From Clostridiales bacterium (GTDB taxonomy: Bacteria; Bacillota; Clostridia; Christensenellales; Christensenellaceae): a stretch of DNA of 7,139 nucleotides. Location of the stretch: the NCBI GenBank assembly GCA_003510345.1, contig DOMW01000117.1, positions 1 to 7,139 on the forward strand, in the 5' to 3' direction. The notes under the pieces are model-generated. The model searched no databases, was not told the DNA's origin, and saw only the letters and a program-made list of their open reading frames with translations. Each line of letters begins with the position of its first letter. The stretch's first letter is position 1. Below are positions 1-5,579 of the stretch, piece by piece. Both the position numbers and the translations under genes were made by a program.

Positions 1-30
1 AGCGGGAGCGGGCGCGGGAGCAGGAGCGGA
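1..30. repeat. Degenerate hexanucleotide repeat encoding an Ala-Pro linker
   Basis: The first 30 bases are near-tandem copies of a GC-rich hexamer of the type GCGGGA/GCGGGC. Read on the minus strand they encode alternating Ala and Pro directly after the lipobox. Such tracts can change in copy number by slippage, altering linker length in steps of two residues without breaking the frame. The repeat continues past the window edge, so its full length is unknown. Confidence 0.7.
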
Positions 31-102
31 ACTACAGGCAACTAGAGCGATACTCATGCAGAGCGCCATCATAAGAGCAAACAACTTCGTGGATTTTTTC
101 AT
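1..102 (-). CDS. N-terminus of a secreted lipoprotein (partial, runs off the left edge)
   Basis: The reverse strand reads 34 codons from an ATG at 102 to the window edge. The peptide starts MKKSTKLFAL, continues through a hydrophobic core and reaches the lipobox LVAC with Cys23, followed by SS and an alternating Ala-Pro tail (residues 26-34). This is a classical type II (lipoprotein) signal peptide: basic n-region, hydrophobic h-region, and a Cys to be lipidated by Lgt and cleaved by LspA. The mature protein should be anchored on the outer face of the cytoplasmic membrane, with the Ala-Pro stretch acting as a flexible linker. A strong ribosome site (AAAGGTGAG) lies about 7 nt upstream of the ATG. 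The functional domain lies outside the window. Candidates given the flavoprotein neighbour are an FMN-binding electron-transfer lipoprotein or a solute-binding protein, but nothing visible decides this. Confidence 0.85.
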   Translation of the reverse strand, partial: MKKSTKLFALMMALCMSIALVACSSAPAPAPAPA

Positions 103-169
103 TCTGTTTTCTCACCTTTTCTTAATTTATTTAATTTACGAGCGGGCGGGCGATTCGACGCAGTGAAGG

Positions 170-181
170 ATTGTGCACAAT
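170..181. promoter_or_regulatory. Perfect 12-bp palindrome, candidate operator of the lipoprotein gene
   Basis: ATTGTGCACAAT is its own reverse complement. On the minus strand it starts 10 nt after the proposed -10 box (192-197), so it would cover about the first 4-15 transcribed bases, a usual place for a repressor site. The bound protein is unknown; the adjacent LAL regulator is one candidate. Confidence 0.45.
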
Positions 182-191
182 GTATGCTTCA

Positions 192-219
192 ATTATAGCT
201 AAAGCGCCCGTATTGAAAA
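192..219 (-). promoter_or_regulatory. Probable sigma-70-type promoter of the lipoprotein gene
   Basis: On the minus strand a perfect TATAAT (192-197) is preceded, after a 16-nt spacer, by TTTTCA (214-219), which matches four of six bases of the TTGACA consensus. Transcription would start near 185, giving a leader of about 80 nt before the lipoprotein ATG at 102. This suggests the lipoprotein can be transcribed separately from the regulator gene upstream of it. Confidence 0.55.
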
Positions 220-250
220 CTATCACTAATGACGGTTTTTACCGGGCGCT
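203..250. repeat. 8-bp inverted repeat (AGCGCCCG / CGGGCGCT) around the -35 region
   Basis: The arms are 203-210 and 243-250, perfectly complementary, separated by 32 nt. They lie just downstream of the regulator stop codon and flank the proposed -35 of the lipoprotein promoter. A second small stem (CGGT 233-236 with ACCG 241-244) competes with the right arm. On the minus strand the left arm is followed only by TTTAGC, so it would be a poor intrinsic terminator. A pair of regulator half-sites is an alternative reading. Confidence 0.4.
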
Positions 251-272
251 CCGTATCATCATATGTTATAGG

Positions 273-2780
273 CTAATAATCTATATACCCTTGTTCCTTG
301 GCTTTGCGAATGGCCAGCACCTTATTGTTCACTTCCAGCTTCTGATATATATTCTGAATGTGATAGCGCACGGTAGTAACCGATATAAACAATTTAGAGC
401 CGATCTCGGAATGCTTAAAGCCCTTTTCCAACAGGATGAGAATCTCCGTTTCACGGGTGGTCAAAACGCTAGCGCCGCCTGTACCCGCGCCGATACAGCC
501 CGCATACGCGGCGCAGCCCTCGGTCAGCTCGTCCATGAACGCGGCAAAGCCCTCTAGCTTATAGAGCGGCAAGGCCGCCTCGTCGTCGCTGTGCGCCGTA
601 AAATCCTCCAGCAGAGGGATAAGCCCCACCCCGTTTTCAATAAACGGCAGTACGACGTGGTCGGCAAAGCCGATGGACAGAGCCTGCGCCATAGACTGTA
701 TGGCGGCCGTGCGCTCGCCCAGGGCGCTTTTTGCCTGCGCCTCATGCAAGGCGTTGTGCAAAAATCCCAATAGGTTATTGTAGCGCTCGAAACGATGCAC
801 CGCCGTCTCGCAATAGGCGTCCAGATGGATGGGCTGGCCCTCGATTGCCAGCACCTTTCCGTGCACGACGTAATAAAAGCTTTGCCCTTGAAAGAGAAAG
901 CTCCCTTTAGAAAAATCACCCTCGGCCACCCACGCCGGCACTCCCTCTATTCTCCGCATACAGCAGGCCAAATAGGCCATGCACAGATCGTAGGCGGTGT
1001 TCAGCACAGGGCTGTTTTCCCGCAGCACATCATCCTTTAGCGAGTCCATAAGCGTATTGCACTCGGCGGTCTTACCGCGTATAAGGGCCAGCCGCGCCAA
1101 AGCGAAGTTGGCGCACAGGATCAGGAATATCTGCCCCGCCGTGCTGGCTTTATAAATAGCTTTATAGGCGTTGAGCTCAACTTTATCCCAATCGCCGGTT
1201 TCCAGGGCGTATTCGGCGCTTGCCACCGAGTCGCTGCCAACGCCGCAGTCGTTGATAACCGCGGTAATTACATGACTCTGGCGCTTTAGCGTTTCAATAG
1301 TATGGCTCAGCTGCCCCGCCCGGTTATAGTGCAGATGCAAAAAATGAGGCGAGCCGAAAGTAAAAGCGCTGCGGCGGTTCACGATTGACGAGCAGCCGCC
1401 CGCCAGATAATCGATCGCTTTGCGGCTGTGAATAAGGATCTCGTCTAGATTATTGAATGCCACGTAGCCCCACATGACGTGGATCTCTCCCAACAGGCTC
1501 TTTTTAAGCCCGCGTTCCAGCGCGGACGATTGTACGAGTTCCTCCATCCTAACAAGATGATCCCAACACTGAGCCGTCGACCCTTTCTCCCCGCTTGTGC
1601 TGAATACACGGATATACCGCAGGAAGGCGACGGGATATTTTAGCCGCGCAGCGTCGTCCAAGCCATTAAACAAGCCGAACAAGCGCTTCCACATCGACAT
1701 GGGCAGCTCGGGAGCGCTCTCCTGATCCAGCTCGGCTAAAAGACGAGCGGAATCACCGGCCTTCAGGAAACAGTCGAAAGCCGTCCGGTACTGCCCGCCC
1801 TTTAAATGCCATTGACCCAGGCGGCTGTAAAGGCTGCGGAAATCCACCTGCCGCCAGCTCTCTTTCTCGCGCAGGTAGCCTAGCAGCAGGTTGTGTATCC
1901 TGTATGTTTTATCGAGCTCGTTGTAGCAGATGATGGACTTCTGCCCCAAAAGGGCGCGCACCGTATCGGCGGCGCTCTCGCCCAGCGCGTATATCGCCAT
2001 CGGCTCGGTAAAGGTGTCGAGATAACTCATGAGCAGCAAGGCGTCCTTAGCGTCCTCGCTCAGCCTTGAGTAGATGTTCTGCTCGATGATTTGTTCCACC
2101 GTGTCATTCTTTTCTATCGGCAGGCCGCGCTTCATCCCGTCCAGAATAAGCAATACCATGGCGATCCAGCCATCGGTAAGGGCGAATATTTTCTCCAGAG
2201 CGTCATCCTTGACCTCGAACCGCTGCAAGGCGGACACCCCGCGTACCTCATCCTTGGTAAAGCGCAAGGATTTTTCGGTAAGCGTGAAGCATAGGCCCTG
2301 TTGATAGAGAAGAGCGGCGTCCAAAGCGCCAAAGTTCCGGGTTATGACGACCAGATGCAGCTTGGGTATATGCCCTAATGCGATGCGCCTGAGCAGGCTG
2401 AATACGGCGGAGTCCTCAACCTGATGAAAGTTGTCGAGCACCACAACCAGGGGCCTTTCATACTCATAGTCGATCAGCACATCCAACATTTTGCCGGTCT
2501 TCAGCGAATCGTAGGGGAACCCGATCCCGCGCAGCTTTTCGCTTAGCGGCAGCCCGTTTTTAGCCATTTGAGCGGTTAGCCGCATCCAAAACTCGTCGCC
2601 ATCCACACACGCTCCGCCGAATGCCACCCACACCACTTCGGTGCGCCCGTCCGAAAGAAAGGCCTCTACAGCGGCGGTCTTACCATAGCCGATAGGGGCG
2701 TGCACTATAGACAATGGGTACTGGTACAAGCTTTGCAGCTTCCTGTCGATACGCTCGCGCGGTAAAAACACAGCGTCCAC
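273..2780 (-). CDS. LAL-family (MalT-like) transcriptional regulator with C-terminal LuxR-type HTH
   Basis: This 835-residue protein has the layout of large ATP-binding LuxR regulators (MalT/LAL family). The N-terminal NTPase has a Walker A motif APIGYGKT (residues 28-35; MalT has a similar GYGKT core) and a Walker B strand VVVLD (112-116) followed by NFH. A long helical middle region of about 600 residues is in the position of the TPR-like sensor of the family. The last 64 residues (772-835) are a GerE/LuxR helix-turn-helix beginning LTTRETEIL, with the recognition segment ISVTTVRYHIQ. Family members use ATP and a small ligand to oligomerise and activate transcription; the ligand here is unknown. 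The start is GTG at 2780, fixed by AAGGAGG five bases upstream. It lies 117 nt downstream of the oxidoreductase stop and 170 nt upstream of the lipoprotein ATG, all on one strand, so it probably controls one or both. Confidence 0.93.
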   Translation of the reverse strand: MDAVFLPRERIDRKLQSLYQYPLSIVHAPIGYGKTAAVEAFLSDGRTEVVWVAFGGACVDGDEFWMRLTAQMAKNGLPLSEKLRGIGFPYDSLKTGKMLDVLIDYEYERPLVVVLDNFHQVEDSAVFSLLRRIALGHIPKLHLVVITRNFGALDAALLYQQGLCFTLTEKSLRFTKDEVRGVSALQRFEVKDDALEKIFALTDGWIAMVLLILDGMKRGLPIEKNDTVEQIIEQNIYSRLSEDAKDALLLMSYLDTFTEPMAIYALGESAADTVRALLGQKSIICYNELDKTYRIHNLLLGYLREKESWRQVDFRSLYSRLGQWHLKGGQYRTAFDCFLKAGDSARLLAELDQESAPELPMSMWKRLFGLFNGLDDAARLKYPVAFLRYIRVFSTSGEKGSTAQCWDHLVRMEELVQSSALERGLKKSLLGEIHVMWGYVAFNNLDEILIHSRKAIDYLAGGCSSIVNRRSAFTFGSPHFLHLHYNRAGQLSHTIETLKRQSHVITAVINDCGVGSDSVASAEYALETGDWDKVELNAYKAIYKASTAGQIFLILCANFALARLALIRGKTAECNTLMDSLKDDVLRENSPVLNTAYDLCMAYLACCMRRIEGVPAWVAEGDFSKGSFLFQGQSFYYVVHGKVLAIEGQPIHLDAYCETAVHRFERYNNLLGFLHNALHEAQAKSALGERTAAIQSMAQALSIGFADHVVLPFIENGVGLIPLLEDFTAHSDDEAALPLYKLEGFAAFMDELTEGCAAYAGCIGAGTGGASVLTTRETEILILLEKGFKHSEIGSKLFISVTTVRYHIQNIYQKLEVNNKVLAIRKAKEQGYIDY

Positions 2781-2785
2781 CGCGG

Positions 2786-2792
2786 CCTCCTT
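2786..2792 (-). promoter_or_regulatory. Strong ribosome binding site that fixes a GTG start
   Basis: AAGGAGG on the minus strand lies five bases before the GTG at 2780. No ATG in this frame has a comparable site, so the GTG start of the LAL regulator is well supported. Confidence 0.8.
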
Positions 2793-2860
2793 AGCAAATC
2801 CTATATCCGTGCTCTATTTTTTTGCGAAGTTTCCCATGCTGTCCTATCTCATAATTGCAA

Positions 2861-2883
2861 GCAGCCCATTCCAGCCGGGCTGC
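2861..2883. repeat. 7-bp perfect hairpin between oxidoreductase and regulator genes
   Basis: GCAGCCC (2861-2867) pairs with GGGCTGC (2877-2883) across a 9-nt loop, starting about 13 nt after the oxidoreductase stop. On the minus strand the stem is followed by TTGCAATTAT rather than a clean T run. It could be a weak terminator that attenuates read-through into the regulator gene, or an mRNA 3' stabilising structure. Confidence 0.45.
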
Positions 2884-2896
2884 GACGTGTATACAT

Positions 2897-4498
2897 TTAA
2901 ATCCCATTAACGATATTGTACGCGGCTATGCGTCCGTATGTGAGCGCCAGCGAATGACTAAGCCCGGGTACCGTAAGGGGATAGTCCACCGCTATCCGAT
3001 TGCCTTGCACATTACCCGCTAAATACAGGCCGGGAATAACGCGGCCTTGCCTGTCATAGCATCTAGCCTCGGCGTCGCTCTTCAAGCCGCCCATTACCGC
3101 TATCATGGTGGCGGGCGTAAAGCGCGCGGCGTAAAATGGCGGCGCCTCCACGCTCCATAGGCGCTTGGGCGTTTTGGCGTAGTCGCCGTCGCAGCCGGAG
3201 GCGCAGTATTCATTGTAACGGTTTATCTGCGATAAGGCAACTCCTTTCGGCAACCCGGTTTTCTCCACCAGCTCCTCAATCGTATCCGCTCTTAGCAGGC
3301 TGCCTTTTTTTACGGCGCGCTCTACCATAGCGGGCCACACGACGTTATCGTTGGTTACAAGGCATGAGGCTACTTCGCCTGACGCGAACTGCTCGTCCGT
3401 AAGCGGGTAGCAAACGCTGCCATGGCTGGGATAACCATTTTTCACATGCTCCGGCCAATTTGAATCCACAAACTGCCAAGCGGTCTTGTCCGGCAGATTT
3501 TCTATCTGGCTGCCCAGCTGCTGGCCGGGCAAATCCTCATTGGTAAAACGCTCCCCCCGGGTATTTAACAGCAGAAATCCATTACAGCCGAACACGCTGC
3601 CCATATGATGAGCACATGGAGCGGCGGGCCCGTCCTGCATCCCTGCCCCCGCCCACATGCCCAAACGGTGGCCGTCCCCTGTGTTGGAAGGCTTTTTCTT
3701 CGCGTCGAAGCTGGTCCATAGCTGAGGTGTATTCACATAATCGGGCGCAAAGCGCCGCAGCATGGCGTCGTCGCTCATAAAGTCTCCGGTGGAAAGCAGC
3801 ACTCCCTTGCGGGCGTAAGCCCGCACATAACCCTCATCGGTTTGGGCTATCGCGCCATGCACAGTTCCGCCTACATCGCGCAGCAGCAGACACGCCGGTG
3901 CGTTAAAGAAAGCCGTCAACAGCCCGCTATTTTCCGCCGCGGAATAATTTGCGCGAAATAGAGGAATGTGAGTAGGCTGAACCCAAGCGGTCACTTGGTA
4001 ACACTTGAACCGCTCGGTTTCGTTGTCAAAACCATCCGGCAGCGGCAGACGCCGCGGCTGCAGCCATACCGGGTACCCGGCGGGGCGGGGCTCGAACGTG
4101 GTTTTCATAACGGGCACGTTCGGTATTGCCTCCAGATACCAGTCGAACGCTTCGCCGGCTTCATCGGCCCAGCGGCGCAGGATGGCCTGGCTGACCTTAT
4201 AGCACATGTCTCTCGTCAGTTCATCTACTAGGCGGGCTTTATCCACATCGCGCCGCCCCCAAAGTCCGGCCACTTTGCTATCCATCACGGCAAAGTCTCC
4301 GCTGCGCGCCTGCGGGGCAGCGCATTTTTCAAACAGAACCACGCTTGCGCCCAGTTCAGTAGCCTGGCGCACGGCCGCGACGCCGGCAAGCCCACCGCCT
4401 ACTACCACTACGTCGGCTTCAACCGTCTTTTTTATATCCCCCTCGGCGATTTTGGGCGGCGTTCCAAGCCACCCCTCTGTTTCATAAACGTCTGTCAT
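2897..4498 (-). CDS. FAD-dependent oxidoreductase, fumarate reductase flavoprotein-like (FAD_binding_2 type)
   Basis: From the ATG at 4498 this is 533 residues. An N-terminal Rossmann dinucleotide fold reads VVVVGGGLAG (30-39) with the FAD-ribose acidic residue at Glu57 (VVLFEK). The C-terminal end carries the second FAD-contacting stretch: LYLAGN, then GNR (Arg501), YPLTVPGLSHS and ALTYGRIAA. This arrangement is typical of fumarate reductase, urocanate reductase and ketosteroid-dehydrogenase-like flavoproteins, where an Arg in this region binds a substrate carboxylate; assigning that role to Arg501 is inference. There is no signal peptide, Tat motif, haem domain or fused FMN-binding domain, so the enzyme looks cytoplasmic and needs an outside electron donor. 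A TTG at 4546 would add 16 residues but has no ribosome site; the ATG at 4498 has CTGAGG eight bases upstream. The LAL regulator follows on the same strand. The substrate cannot be named. Confidence 0.9.
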   Translation of the reverse strand: MTDVYETEGWLGTPPKIAEGDIKKTVEADVVVVGGGLAGVAAVRQATELGASVVLFEKCAAPQARSGDFAVMDSKVAGLWGRRDVDKARLVDELTRDMCYKVSQAILRRWADEAGEAFDWYLEAIPNVPVMKTTFEPRPAGYPVWLQPRRLPLPDGFDNETERFKCYQVTAWVQPTHIPLFRANYSAAENSGLLTAFFNAPACLLLRDVGGTVHGAIAQTDEGYVRAYARKGVLLSTGDFMSDDAMLRRFAPDYVNTPQLWTSFDAKKKPSNTGDGHRLGMWAGAGMQDGPAAPCAHHMGSVFGCNGFLLLNTRGERFTNEDLPGQQLGSQIENLPDKTAWQFVDSNWPEHVKNGYPSHGSVCYPLTDEQFASGEVASCLVTNDNVVWPAMVERAVKKGSLLRADTIEELVEKTGLPKGVALSQINRYNEYCASGCDGDYAKTPKRLWSVEAPPFYAARFTPATMIAVMGGLKSDAEARCYDRQGRVIPGLYLAGNVQGNRIAVDYPLTVPGLSHSLALTYGRIAAYNIVNGI

Positions 4499-4506
4499 GG
4501 CGGCAT

Positions 4507-4512
4507 CCTCAG
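4507..4512 (-). promoter_or_regulatory. Ribosome binding site choosing the ATG at 4498
   Basis: CTGAGG on the minus strand lies eight bases before the ATG at 4498. The frame is open further upstream to a TTG at 4546, but that codon has no such site and lies inside the proposed spacer palindrome, upstream of the likely transcription start. Confidence 0.65.
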
Positions 4513-4535
4513 TTTCTAGAATATGGTACGCTATG

Positions 4536-4564
4536 AGTATAGACAAATGTATTCGTCTTGACTA
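4536..4564 (-). promoter_or_regulatory. Probable promoter of the FAD oxidoreductase gene
   Basis: On the minus strand TATACT (4536-4541) is a five-of-six match to the -10 consensus. TAGTCA (4559-4564), a four-of-six match to the -35 consensus, lies 17 nt upstream. Transcription would start near 4529, giving a leader of about 30 nt containing the ribosome site. This placement also rules out the TTG start at 4546. Confidence 0.5.
4541..4558. promoter_or_regulatory. 18-bp imperfect palindrome filling the promoter spacer, candidate operator
   Basis: The plus strand reads AGACAAATG then TATTCGTCT; the outer bases pair as AGAC/GTCT and seven of nine positions per arm are complementary. It occupies the whole 17-nt spacer between the proposed -35 and -10 of the oxidoreductase promoter and touches the last base of the -10. 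Binding there would affect promoter access directly. The LAL regulator encoded downstream is the obvious candidate ligand, by position only. Confidence 0.45.
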
Positions 4565-4603
4565 CCGTCATTTATGAGGGGTTGTTGCCGGGAAGGTTCA
4601 CTA

Positions 4604-4632
4604 TCAAAAAAAGCGTATCTGGGGACGCTCTT
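4604..4632 (-). terminator. Probable intrinsic terminator on the minus strand
   Basis: Read on the minus strand, AGCGT (4625-4629) and ACGCT (4612-4616) form a 5-bp stem around an 8-nt loop, extended by one G-T and two A-T pairs, and followed by seven T residues. It lies upstream of the oxidoreductase promoter, so it would insulate that gene from transcripts arriving from the right, such as read-through from the Vsr operon. The stem is short. Confidence 0.5.
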
Positions 4633-4732
4633 ACTCATTAGTTCGCGTTTTTCTTCGAAACACGGACTGGACGCGGAACGAACGCGGAAAAATCTCCATG
4701 CATTGAAATATCTAGCTTTTTTCGCAATGAAA

Positions 4733-4783
4733 CAGCCTAAAACCATCGTTAGTCCAATAAAAACTGTTCATGGTTTTAGGCTG
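4733..4783. repeat. Perfect 14-bp inverted repeat with 23-nt loop
   Basis: CAGCCTAAAACCAT (4733-4746) is the exact reverse complement of ATGGTTTTAGGCTG (4770-4783). A perfect 14-bp match is unlikely by chance at this spacing. There is no clean T run on either side, so it is not a textbook terminator, though it could end transcription weakly in both directions. It may be a recombination site, a protein-binding site or the remnant of a small transposable element. Confidence 0.7.
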
Positions 4784-4789
4784 ATGTAG

Positions 4790-5104
4790 GTGGTGCCGAT
4801 ATCCGCACCGAACTTAAACAAATCCGTGAGGGCGGCGCTTGCCGGAAAAGCCCGTGTTATGGGGAAAAAGCGAGGCTCCGAGGCTACGAATAACGCCCAT
4901 ACTACGGACGACCGCCCTTTCGGTGAAGACGTAAAAATGGTACGTCAGCATAAACTACATAGCCGTCTGCTCACGCCCGCCGAGCAGGACGAGGCGGTAA
5001 CCAAGTACCAGACCGGCATGACCATGACCGCCGTAGCCGACCTCTATGGCTGCCACCGCACGACTATTAGGAAGCTGCTCATTACGAGAGGGATTAACAT
5101 TTAA
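4790..5104 (+). CDS. Small HTH protein, probable C-terminal remnant of a resolvase/recombinase
   Basis: The open frame has 104 codons from a GTG at 4790. The first half (residues 1-50) has no recognisable domain. Residues 60-104 read LLTPAEQDEAVTKY, then TAVADLYGCHRTTIRKLL and RGI, a pattern typical of the C-terminal helix-turn-helix of resolvases and other serine recombinases (a 'TP..' lead-in helix, a turn at YGCH, and a recognition helix beginning RTTIRKLL). No catalytic resolvase domain is present upstream, so this is probably a truncated remnant or a stand-alone DNA-binding fragment. The start is uncertain: the GTG at 4790 lies against a palindrome and has no ribosome site; ATG at 4859 or 4937 are alternatives. 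It is the only plus-strand gene here and converges on the Vsr gene, 18 nt away. Confidence 0.5.
   Translation: MVPISAPNLNKSVRAALAGKARVMGKKRGSEATNNAHTTDDRPFGEDVKMVRQHKLHSRLLTPAEQDEAVTKYQTGMTMTAVADLYGCHRTTIRKLLITRGINI
4792..4809. repeat. 18-bp near-perfect palindrome
   Basis: GGTGC (4792-4796) pairs with GCACC (4805-4809) around a central GATATC, which is itself palindromic; only the C/C pair at 4797 and 4804 is mismatched. It sits nine bases after the 14-bp inverted repeat and overlaps the nominal start of the HTH frame, which favours a later start for that frame. It may be a binding site for a dimeric protein. Confidence 0.45.
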
Positions 5105-5122
5105 ATTCTTCAACAGCAAACT

Positions 5123-5554
5123 TCACCTAGCAACCCTAGTTGAACAACCCGTAACAAGTCTACTAATGACCCTATCTATTGTACCATCTAAATCTTTCAA
5201 CTCACATTCCCAAACGGTAATTACATTCCACCCAAGCTCCTCAAGCAATGCATAGTTAAGTTTATCCCTTTCAATATTCTTTTTTATTTTACTTTCCCAG
5301 AACTCAATATTGCTTTTTGGTAGATGCCCATCTTTGCAATCATGTCCATGCCAGAAGCAACCGTTTACAAAAACTGCGCCCATATATTTCTTTAGAACAA
5401 TATCGGGCTTGCCGGGCAAAGATGAAACATTAATGCGATAACGAAACCCCATTGAGAATAGGCGCTTGCGTACTATCATTTCAATACGGGTATTTCTACC
5501 CTTTATTTTTGACATGTTCTTGCTACGCTCTTCTGAGGTCTTTATATCGGCCAT
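5123..5554 (-). CDS. vsr: Very short patch repair (Vsr) endonuclease
   Basis: The 143-residue protein aligns without gaps to E. coli Vsr numbering through the core. Vsr nicks 5' of the T in T:G mismatches made when 5-methylcytosine deaminates, starting repair back to C:G. Visible key residues are Asp51 (LPGKPDIV), His69 and Asp97 (NIERD) at the active site, zinc ligands Cys66, His71, Cys73 and Cys117 (GCFWHGHDC; VWECEL), and the base-stacking residues Met14, Phe67 and Trp68. Position 64, His in E. coli Vsr, is Asn here; this position varies in the family. The start has AGGTGA four bases upstream. It lies 25 nt after the receiver gene on the same strand, so it is probably the last gene of that operon. 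Vsr genes usually sit beside a C5-methyltransferase, not seen in the window. A restriction-like nicking role within a defence system is an alternative. Confidence 0.93.
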   Translation of the reverse strand: MADIKTSEERSKNMSKIKGRNTRIEMIVRKRLFSMGFRYRINVSSLPGKPDIVLKKYMGAVFVNGCFWHGHDCKDGHLPKSNIEFWESKIKKNIERDKLNYALLEELGWNVITVWECELKDLDGTIDRVISRLVTGCSTRVAR

Positions 5555-5579
5555 TAAATCACCTGATTAATTAACGTAC

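Noticed and set aside
203..250. Intrinsic terminator of the regulator gene
   Set aside because: The loop is 32 nt and the stem is followed by TTTAGC only; reported as an inverted repeat instead.
171..557. 128-residue plus-strand frame overlapping the end of the regulator gene
   Set aside because: It is antisense to the conserved LuxR HTH coding region and has no family features.
554..919. 121-residue minus-strand frame inside the regulator gene
   Set aside because: It is an out-of-frame reading of the same strand within a continuous, well-supported gene, with low-complexity Arg-rich content; no sign of a frameshift.
4499..4546. Sixteen-residue N-terminal extension of the oxidoreductase from a TTG
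   Set aside because: No ribosome site, and the TTG lies inside the promoter spacer dyad, upstream of the likely transcription start; the ATG at 4498 has a well-placed CTGAGG.
4531..4746. 71-residue minus-strand frame between the oxidoreductase and the HTH fragment
   Set aside because: No ribosome site, no recognisable domain, and it runs across the terminator hairpin, the oxidoreductase promoter and one arm of the inverted repeat.
4574..4789. 71-residue plus-strand frame in the same region
   Set aside because: No domain, no ribosome site, and it spans both arms of the 14-bp inverted repeat; it looks like a chance open frame in intergenic DNA.
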